This document shows, one piece after another, positions 57,960-64,000 of a DNA stretch of 64,000 nucleotides. The position numbers were made by a program, and so were the translations under genes. The stretch lies in contig JALVJV010000013.1 in NCBI GenBank assembly GCA_027028145.1, positions 1 to 64,000 on the forward strand, in the 5' to 3' direction. Source of the stretch: Archaeoglobaceae archaeon (GTDB lineage: Archaea; Halobacteriota; Archaeoglobi; Archaeoglobales; Archaeoglobaceae). How positions within the stretch are numbered: the first letter of the stretch is position 1; every line of letters begins with the position of its first letter. The notes below the pieces were generated by a model. The model made no database searches, was not told the origin of the DNA, and worked only from the letters and a program-made list of their open reading frames with translations.

Positions 57960-59333
57960 ATGTGTGGCATAGTCGGCGTTTACTGTAACGACGAATCTTT
58001 AACTTCGAAGATAGCATACTTTACGCTATACTCGTTGCAACACAGGGGACAGGAATCAGCGGGGATAGCTATTGCAGATAGGGGATCTATCGAACTGCAT
58101 AGAGGGATGGGATTAGTTACCGAAGTGTTCAATGAGAATACTTTAACTAAGCTTAAAGGCAGTTCCGCAATCGGGCATGTGAGATACTCCACCACCGGCG
58201 AATCAAAACTTGAGAACGCACAACCGATTTTAGTTAAATCAAAAGCCGGATATTTGGCAGTAGGTCACAACGGAAACTTGGTCAATTACCCGCAACTCAG
58301 AGCCATGCTTGAAAACGAGGGAAGGATTTTCGTAACGAATTCCGACACCGAAGTGATCGCTCAACTGCTTTCGTCCTTTCTAATGAAGTTCGACGTCGTC
58401 GAATCCCTCAGCCTTCTGCACGAAAAGCTCATCGGAAGCTTCTCTTTGACTATTCTATTCAACGATGTCCTCATCGGTTTCAGAGATGCTTTGGGTTTTC
58501 GTCCGCTGTGCGTTGGCGAAACGGACTTCGGCTACGTGATCGCAAGCGAAACCTGTGCGCTCGACGCGATAGGGGCTGGGAGAGTTAGGGATGTCAAACC
58601 CGGGGAAGCCGTAATAATTCGGGAAGGCGATGCCGAGTTCGTTAAAATCGCCGAAAGCAAAAGGTTGGCCAGATGCGTCTTCGAATACATCTACTTCGCG
58701 AGACCGGATTCGGTGATAGACGGCGTCAGCGTTTACAGAGCCAGATACAGGATGGGCAAGATACTCGCAAAGGAGAGTCCGGTTGATGCAGATCTGGTTT
58801 CTCCCGTTCCGGACAGCGGAACTACTGCCGCAATAGGTTTTTCCGACGGATCGGGATTACCCTATCTGGAAGTTTTAATAAAGAACAGATACGTCGGCAG
58901 AACGTTCATCATGCCGGAACAGAGACTTAGGGAGCTTTCAGTCCAGCTCAAGATGAATGTCGTTAGAGAAAACGTTAAAGGAAAAAGGGTTGTTCTCGTG
59001 GACGATTCGATAGTGAGGGGCACGACTTCACGGAAAATAGTTGATATGGTTAGAAGAGCCGGAGCTAGGGAGGTTCACTTCAGAGTCGGAAGCCCGCCGA
59101 TAATAGCTCCGTGCTACTTCGGCATAGATATGTCGACGAGGGAAGAGCTGATTGCGAGCAACAAAAGCATTGAAGAGATCTGCAGGGTTTTAAATGCGGA
59201 CAGCTTAGCCTATCTGAGCTTGGACGGTCTTCTCAAAGCCGTTGGATTTAAGAGATGCGAACTCTGCTTAGCCTGTCTTACTTCGAGATATCCCGTTCCT
59301 GTGCCGGGAGAAGTTACTGAGCCACTCAGTTAG
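57960..59333 (+). CDS. purF: Amidophosphoribosyltransferase (PurF), first step of purine synthesis
   Basis: A 457-residue enzyme that makes phosphoribosylamine from PRPP and glutamine. It begins MCGIVGVY, so Cys2 is the nucleophile after Met removal with no propeptide. The Ntn glutaminase half extends to about 235 (LQHRGQESAGIAI; VRYSTTGESKLENAQP). The PRPP domain contains VVLVDDSIVRGTTSRKIVDM. Iron-sulfur-type cysteines are seen at CVFEY, and in RCELCLACLTSRYPVP. The last bases overlap the antisense guide RNA at 59320-59381. Downstream of L37e. Confidence 0.95.
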   Translation: MCGIVGVYCNDESLTSKIAYFTLYSLQHRGQESAGIAIADRGSIELHRGMGLVTEVFNENTLTKLKGSSAIGHVRYSTTGESKLENAQPILVKSKAGYLAVGHNGNLVNYPQLRAMLENEGRIFVTNSDTEVIAQLLSSFLMKFDVVESLSLLHEKLIGSFSLTILFNDVLIGFRDALGFRPLCVGETDFGYVIASETCALDAIGAGRVRDVKPGEAVIIREGDAEFVKIAESKRLARCVFEYIYFARPDSVIDGVSVYRARYRMGKILAKESPVDADLVSPVPDSGTTAAIGFSDGSGLPYLEVLIKNRYVGRTFIMPEQRLRELSVQLKMNVVRENVKGKRVVLVDDSIVRGTTSRKIVDMVRRAGAREVHFRVGSPPIIAPCYFGIDMSTREELIASNKSIEEICRVLNADSLAYLSLDGLLKAVGFKRCELCLACLTSRYPVPVPGEVTEPLS

Positions 59334-59381
59334 CGCAATATTCATCACTCATCAGGGGCGGGAGTAATCATCATCGTGGCT
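59320..59381 (-). ncRNA. C/D box guide sRNA, antisense to the purF 3' end
   Basis: On the minus strand: C box ATGATGA at 59374-59368, D' CTGA at 59355-59352, C' GTGATGA at 59348-59342, D CTGA at 59329-59326. Both guides are 12 bases: TTACTCCCGCCC and ATATTGCGCTAA. The flanks pair as AGCCAC with GTGGCT around the boxes. The D box and part of the second guide lie inside or next to the last codons of purF on the other strand. Predicted targets contain GGGCGGGAGTAA and TTAGCGCAATAT; which RNA carries them is not determinable here. Confidence 0.9.
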
Positions 59382-59461
59382 GTGATCGATGTATACTCGT
59401 CGTATCTTATTCATATTCGGAAAGTTTGAATTTTATATATCAAATAAAAATTGGTAAAAAA

Positions 59462-61138
59462 TTACTTCTTTATAAGATGAACCGCACATGCTATGCATGG
59501 ATCGAAGCTTCTCGTTATGAGCAAAGCGATGGTCGTGTTATATTTCTGCCCGTTAACCGGTTCCATGTTGAGTTCAGCCAATCCAAGCGGAGCCAAAGCT
59601 TTCTTAAGCAGTTCTCCGTAGTCATTGCCCCAAATGGCACTGCAAACGCTCGGAACGTCCATCGTCGGAAGCCAAGTCGTTCCGCACTGCAACGATGTTT
59701 CTACGGGTCCGGGTTGACCCATGTCATCCCTTGGGCTTAGATTCCAAGTGCTCGGAACGACGCACTGATACCTCTCTATGACTTTGTTGTTTATCTTTAG
59801 ATAATGCAACAGCGCTCCTCTCGGAGCTTCGTAAAGACCGAATCCTTCTCCTTTCTCCGGAACATCCTTGTATTTGCAGATCGAAGAATCCTTATACTCC
59901 GTTAGCATCTTGGCGAATTCGATCAGCTTGTTTGCACAGATAAGAGCGTTCGCAACCCTCGCGACTACTCTATCAAGAACGGATCCCTTCGGATTTCTAA
60001 CCTTATAGACGAAATCTCCCAAGTCTTCGCCGGTAATGGGATGCACCCTCGGAATCTTCCATTTCAAGCCGAACGTGTTTATCATCCTCGCAAGGGGTCC
60101 GACCTCGTAAACCTTTCCGTCGTATCTCGGCGCTTTTATCCAAGAGTAGGCTCCGGGCTTGTTCATATCAACTACGGTCTCCTCTTCGCTCGGCTTCATT
60201 CCGCTGTATTCGTCCGAATACCAAGCATACTTGACGTATTCTCTAATCTTGTTCAGATCGAAATCCTTAAAGTTGCCATCCCAAGCTCCCGCATGGAACA
60301 CCGCTGACAGTCTTCTACCCTTCTCACCGTAGGCTACCTTAAGCCAGTCGTCGTAGTTCTCCGGATCCGGCAACATTCCGTAACTTAGGAAGTAGCCGGT
60401 TCCAACGCCGATATCTTCAAGACCTCTTAAGTTTACACCCAATATCTCGCTGATCTTCTCGCCCACGGTTTCGTTGGCTTGAATTATAGCCTGTATATCT
60501 CTGATCATGGTATTCGCTACGAATTCCCAAAGTTCAACGGCCCTCGCCACCGTTCCGGCTATCCTCTCGTTCGTGGGCTTGACGGTAACTCCTCCGGGAT
60601 AACCGGATGCGTGATGGGGGAACTTACCTCCCCAAAGGGCGGTGATCTCGTTCGCCTTCCTCTGCATCTCTATGCACTTCGCATAGCTACTTCCGAGTCC
60701 GAGCTTGGCTATACCTTCTTTACCCAAAACCGGCGGAATCATCGGAGGATACTTGCAGAGGATTCCGAGTTCTGGACCTACGAGCAAATAAGTGTGTATC
60801 ATGTGGTCGTAAATGTAGTATGCGCACTGGATTATGTTCCTAATCAAAACAGCCGCCGGAGGAACCGGAACGGCATCAAATGCTATGTCCAAAGCCTGAT
60901 TCGAAGCTTCTGCATGCGCTGCCGGACAAACACCGCATATCCTTTGAGTGAAGAAGAAGGCATCTCTGGGATCTTTACCTTTCAGAAATATCTCGAATCC
61001 TCTGAACATCATTCCGGCACTTTTAGCTTCGCCGACGATGAACCATCTGCCAGTATCCGTCGTGATCTCCTTTAGGTTCATTTCAATTCTCAGATGACCT
61101 TCGATTCTCGTAACCGGATCAACAACAACCTTAACCAT
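59462..61138 (-). CDS. [NiFe] hydrogenase large subunit (group 1 type)
   Basis: 558 residues from ATG 61138 (GGAGGAG spaced five bases; the GTG at 61144 is unlikely). The nickel-binding N-terminal motif RICGVCPAAHAEAS and the C-terminal DPCIACAVH are both intact, supplying all four cysteines, along with HYLKINNKV and GRLSAV strings. After the last His only four residues remain (LIKK), whereas precursors of this family usually carry 10-20 residues to be removed by a maturation protease. The operon has only small and large subunits: no cytochrome b subunit and no protease gene follow. Divergent from the tetraheme cytochrome. Confidence 0.94.
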   Translation of the reverse strand: MVKVVVDPVTRIEGHLRIEMNLKEITTDTGRWFIVGEAKSAGMMFRGFEIFLKGKDPRDAFFFTQRICGVCPAAHAEASNQALDIAFDAVPVPPAAVLIRNIIQCAYYIYDHMIHTYLLVGPELGILCKYPPMIPPVLGKEGIAKLGLGSSYAKCIEMQRKANEITALWGGKFPHHASGYPGGVTVKPTNERIAGTVARAVELWEFVANTMIRDIQAIIQANETVGEKISEILGVNLRGLEDIGVGTGYFLSYGMLPDPENYDDWLKVAYGEKGRRLSAVFHAGAWDGNFKDFDLNKIREYVKYAWYSDEYSGMKPSEEETVVDMNKPGAYSWIKAPRYDGKVYEVGPLARMINTFGLKWKIPRVHPITGEDLGDFVYKVRNPKGSVLDRVVARVANALICANKLIEFAKMLTEYKDSSICKYKDVPEKGEGFGLYEAPRGALLHYLKINNKVIERYQCVVPSTWNLSPRDDMGQPGPVETSLQCGTTWLPTMDVPSVCSAIWGNDYGELLKKALAPLGLAELNMEPVNGQKYNTTIALLITRSFDPCIACAVHLIKK

Positions 61139-61140
61139 AC

Positions 61141-62175
61141 TCACTCCTCCTTCTTATCTTTCTTGACCTTATACGCCGTTGCACCGGCTAAAACAGATCC
61201 GCCAACCCAGATGTAATTCGGATCTATGTTGAAGAACGGTCTCCTGTTAGTTATAGGCTCGTAGAACGGTATGAATCTGTCCGGGAATCCCGGTTCCGCA
61301 CATCCTATGCAAGGGGCACCAACCTGAACGCAGTAGCTTACGTGGTTGTTCCACTTCCTCAGTGCGCAGTCCGTCATGACTTCCGGCCCCTTGCATCCGA
61401 ACTTGTATCTGCATCCTTCCTCTCCCGGTTTTGTCGTATATATGCCCAAGTCGTAATACGGTCTATACGGGCAAAGGGCGAGGTGCATGTTTCTTCCGAA
61501 GAACAGCTTCGGTCTGTTATACTCGTCCAACTCCAGCTTGATTCCCAACATCACGGACGTCAGAGTTATGACGAGGTGATCGGGATGCCCGGGACAGCAC
61601 GGAATATTTATAACCTTCCGTGCGAGATCGTCTCTTCCGATTTCCCTCAAAAACTCCTGCAAGCCCATAGCTCCCGTTGGATTCGGATGGGACGACGGAA
61701 TACCACCATAGCATGCGCAAGCTCCTATGGCTATTATGTGGTCAGCGTAATCGATTGCATCTTTAACGTGATCTCTGAAATCCTTGCCACCGATTACGCA
61801 GTATCCCTTCTTCTGAATTGCCCCTTCGACTATCAGAATTCTCCTACCTTTTGTTCCATTTTTCCACCTCTCCTTTAAATGCTCAGCAAGCCAGCCGGAA
61901 GCCGGTTCGATGGTTTCCATGTAGTCCGGCAGGGCTATCGGAAGCCTTGAGTTGCCGACGGTTATGCTCGTCAGAATTTCGAGGATGTCCGGATCGGTAG
62001 CTTGTGCGAAGGAAATCGTGCAACCCGTGCAAGCGGCGCCGTTTAGCCAGCAGATGTGCCAGTAGTCTTTTACTTCCTCGAGAGCGCTGACAATTTCAGC
62101 TTTGTAATTCGTTATGAATGCCGTAGCTCCCATCGCCGCCACCAACTTGAGAAAGTTTCTCCTACTCAACTTCAC
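61141..62175 (-). CDS. [NiFe] hydrogenase small subunit, Tat-exported
   Basis: 344 residues from GTG 62175 (GAGGTGG upstream). The Tat signal is SRRNFLKLVAAMGATAFI, so the enzyme works outside the membrane. Proximal cluster cysteines lie in CWLNGAACTGCTIS and GACACYGG, and further cluster ligands in CRYKFGCKGPEVMTDC and VGAPCIGCAEPGFPDRF. A weak C-terminal hydrophobic stretch (WVGGSVLAGATAYK) may tether it to the membrane. It feeds electrons from H2 outward. No membrane cytochrome gene accompanies it. Its promoter region is shared with the multiheme cytochrome. Confidence 0.94.
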   Translation of the reverse strand: MKLSRRNFLKLVAAMGATAFITNYKAEIVSALEEVKDYWHICWLNGAACTGCTISFAQATDPDILEILTSITVGNSRLPIALPDYMETIEPASGWLAEHLKERWKNGTKGRRILIVEGAIQKKGYCVIGGKDFRDHVKDAIDYADHIIAIGACACYGGIPSSHPNPTGAMGLQEFLREIGRDDLARKVINIPCCPGHPDHLVITLTSVMLGIKLELDEYNRPKLFFGRNMHLALCPYRPYYDLGIYTTKPGEEGCRYKFGCKGPEVMTDCALRKWNNHVSYCVQVGAPCIGCAEPGFPDRFIPFYEPITNRRPFFNIDPNYIWVGGSVLAGATAYKVKKDKKEE

Positions 62176-62202
62176 GTAAACCACCTCGTTAAAGATGACC
62201 AC

Positions 62203-62462
62203 AACTAATTTTTATCATTATTATTATTCATACTACACTACTTGCCATCAACTTACTTAACGTTTGCGATGTCTTTTATTTAAAATTTTTTGCAATTATA
62301 ATTACTTGATTTATTAAATTATTAACGACTTAGTAGCATAAAATAACAACAATAGTTGTGCAGATACTACCGTAAAAAACCGAAGGGTTTATACATGTTA
62401 ACGAATATTCAAAAAAGTTTATAAGGTTCGAAAGTTAAACTAAATATTAGGAGGTGTAGTTT
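62203..62462. promoter_or_regulatory. Divergent promoter region, hydrogenase and cytochrome
   Basis: About 260 AT-rich bases. GGTTTATACATG at about 62388 and GTTTATAAGGTTC at about 62417 are TATA-like for the rightward gene, which has GGAGGTG before ATG 62463. On the other strand ATTATTATTATTCAT-type sequence precedes the hydrogenase. Head-to-head arrangement allows joint control. No clear palindromic operator was found. Confidence 0.5.
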
Positions 62463-63239
62463 ATGAACATAGGAAAAGCCTTACTATTGGCAGTGATCAT
62501 AGCGGCAACGGGCTTAGTTGTCCTACCGAACACCGTCTCATTGTTCGCCGGTCAGCACTACTGGTATAACCTAAGCTATAGTAAGACCGTTCCATGCCAG
62601 AAATGTCACGCTGACGTGTTCGAAGAGCTGAATTTAAGTAACTTTCACATCCATTGGGGTGATCCAACCAGAGCAGACGCTCAGGACTGTGCGGCATGCC
62701 ACAGATCTAATCTGAGCATAACTTACGCCAACGTAACCGGATCATACACTCAAGTAGTTCCGGGTAAGCAGGCTCATGCTGCGAGCGTCGTTGCCTGTAT
62801 GCTATGCCACCAGCTGAATGCAAGCAAAGCGACATGGGCGCCGGGTCCGTTTGCGGGTGGATTCAACATAAGTGGATTTTCAGGAGTGAATTCACCATAC
62901 AACTACTCCAACGCAACATACAATGGTAAATTGGCCGCTCACAACGCGTTCATAGCGATGGCGATAAAGAACAACACACTTCCAGACTCAACCGAAGCCT
63001 GCGTTGCTTGTCATACGCACGTTGCAGTTAAGATAACGTGGCACCACAAGAGAAGCCTCGAATTCAACGTAACTATCGAGAATCCAGCTACACTGCCTAA
63101 CGGTGTGCATAACTGGAACATTACGGACTGGACGATTAACGGCACTGCTACCGCAATCTCGTGGGGTAACACGAGCGGTGTCGGTAACACCAGCTACTGG
63201 AGCGGCTGGCCAGGTAACGTGAGCGGCATATACTCGTAA
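62463..63239 (+). CDS. Secreted tetraheme cytochrome c, possible nanowire subunit
   Basis: A 258-residue protein with signal peptide (residues 1-29, ALLLAVIIAATGLVVLP). Four CxxCH motifs lie at Cys45 (CQKCH), Cys76 (CAACH), Cys112 (CMLCH) and Cys180 (CVACH). Extra histidines at 62, 64, 105, 160, 186 could be second axial ligands, allowing bis-His hemes. There are more than ten N-glycosylation sequons (NLS, NVT, NAS, NIS, NTS), and the C-terminus is Ser/Thr/Asn rich. GGAGGTG precedes the ATG. Tetraheme cytochromes have been reported to polymerise into extracellular filaments in Archaeoglobus and Pyrobaculum, from memory; this protein has the size and heme count expected, but identity is not proven. 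Confidence 0.85.
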   Translation: MNIGKALLLAVIIAATGLVVLPNTVSLFAGQHYWYNLSYSKTVPCQKCHADVFEELNLSNFHIHWGDPTRADAQDCAACHRSNLSITYANVTGSYTQVVPGKQAHAASVVACMLCHQLNASKATWAPGPFAGGFNISGFSGVNSPYNYSNATYNGKLAAHNAFIAMAIKNNTLPDSTEACVACHTHVAVKITWHHKRSLEFNVTIENPATLPNGVHNWNITDWTINGTATAISWGNTSGVGNTSYWSGWPGNVSGIYS

Positions 63240-63435
63240 TACTCGTAATCGCAAATTTATTTTTTATTTTTCACTTTTATAATTAGGACTGCTGGAATGC
63301 GTTGCGTGGACTTTGATATTATCGTTTGAACAATACAACATTTAAAAACAATTACTTTTAGTATACCGGTAACGTTGCCAATCTCGTAAAAAATATATTA
63401 AGAAAGTTAACAATTTATTTTTGGAGTTGATAGTC

Positions 63436-64000
63436 ATGGGCATAATGAGAAGGCACAAGATTTTGCTCGGATCTAAGTTTGTGATACCGGCTATAATATT
63501 GGGTCTTCTGGTTTTTCCGAGTATTGTTACCTATATGTTACATCCTTCAGCCGTAAGTGTTACTAAAAATGTAACCTATTTTGTGGCCACTACTGCTAAT
63601 GAAACCTTCAATACAACAATCGAAGCTTATCCGAATGTATATACCGAGATAAAAATACCTCAGAAAAAAGCTGAAAAAATAGGGGTAATATCAATATCTT
63701 TCAAAGTTCCAAAAAGGATGCCGCTAAAGGTTGTAGTAGCTAAGTTAAAATTCGCACCGGTTCCAGAACCAATCGAAATATACGATATTTACGAGTATGT
63801 AGATATAGAACTCATAAATTTAAAAACCAACGAGACAGTTCATCCGTCGGGTATTATACAATTTGAATTGCCCAAGGCATGGATAATTCAACATAATTAC
63901 GATCCAGAAAAGGCGGTTATGCTGGAATATCGGGGCAAGTGGATTAAACTAAGAACGAGAATGATCGGTGAAGACAACGAAAGTTATTACTATGTAGCTC
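63436..64000 (+). CDS. PGF-pre-PGF-type surface protein, truncated by the window edge
   Basis: The frame from ATG 63436 is open to the window edge (188 codons visible). Residues about 14-34 are a signal (FVIPAIILGLLVFPSIVTYM). Then a beta-rich domain contains VPKRMPLKVVVAKLKFAPVP and a later GIIQFELPKAWIIQHNYDPE with MLEYRGKWIKLRTRMIGEDN, the wording of PGF-pre-PGF domains found in archaeal S-layer and anchored proteins. It follows the cytochrome with a 196-base gap. Function probably structural at the cell surface. The missing C-terminus would show whether it is a PGF-CTERM protein. Confidence 0.75.
   Translation, partial: MGIMRRHKILLGSKFVIPAIILGLLVFPSIVTYMLHPSAVSVTKNVTYFVATTANETFNTTIEAYPNVYTEIKIPQKKAEKIGVISISFKVPKRMPLKVVVAKLKFAPVPEPIEIYDIYEYVDIELINLKTNETVHPSGIIQFELPKAWIIQHNYDPEKAVMLEYRGKWIKLRTRMIGEDNESYYYVA

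Overview
The window looks like a hyperthermophilic euryarchaeon of the order Archaeoglobales. Signs are an archaeal histone, Mre11/Rad50, PCNA, the primase large subunit, deoxyhypusine synthase, an Sm-like protein and L37e, CARDB/NEW3 surface proteins, a four-subunit 2-oxoacid:ferredoxin oxidoreductase, a Tat-exported [NiFe] hydrogenase and a tetraheme cytochrome c. Archaeoglobus veneficus would fit, but the species cannot be settled from sequence alone.

Bases 1-16119 are the right-hand part of an integrated virus-like element. The right end is a 41-base copy of the 3' part of a tRNA-Glu(UUC) at 16079-16119, and a tyrosine integrase starts inside it. The fragment's orientation puts the intact tRNA and the other end left of position 1. 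The element has an AT-rich left part (1-4390): two small DNA-binding proteins, tandem palindromic repeats at 1028-1201, an operon of unknown coiled-coil and helical proteins, a membrane protein, and a 700-base gene-free tract full of palindromes. Next is a leftward block of 14 tightly overlapping genes (4391-12956) rich in small membrane proteins, with an 805-residue LamG-type surface protein and a 730-residue proline-patterned protein; it looks like a morphogenesis module of an enveloped archaeal virus. A rightward early-type block (13073-14972) has an AbrB-like regulator, two unknown proteins and a P-loop ATPase with a C-terminal helix-turn-helix.

The chromosome starts at about 16120. 16150-20944: TrmB regulator, surface protein and RND exporter. 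20960-23067: regulator, YkgJ-like protein, bifunctional nuclease. 23084-27134: tRNA-Glu, then membrane and secreted proteins, one frameshifted. 27135-28394: a scar of broken genes (intact hicB, hicA with a stop) against the 3' end of a tRNA-Met. 28476-32297: histone, CBS protein, GDP-mannose synthesis. 32359-36403: mre11-rad50. 36558-42191: aminotransferase, GNAT, Sua5, tRNA-Thr, HAD, UbiA prenyltransferase, DUF166. 42300-44410: PCNA and primase large subunit. 44415-48321: KaiC-like pair, DUF371, membrane proteins. 48462-51412: porGDAB. 51539-54631: MacB-like ABC system with a CARDB surface protein. 54668-59333: KptA, deoxyhypusine synthase, acyltransferase, PUA protein, Sm, L37e, PurF, with two C/D box guide RNAs at 55321 and 59320. 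59462-64000: hydrogenase operon divergent from the tetraheme cytochrome, then the start of a PGF-pre-PGF surface protein.

Three separate loci pair a secreted CARDB/NEW3-type protein with transporter or membrane components, and the right end pairs an exported hydrogenase with an exported multiheme cytochrome. The cell surface and extracellular electron flow are recurrent themes of the chromosomal part.
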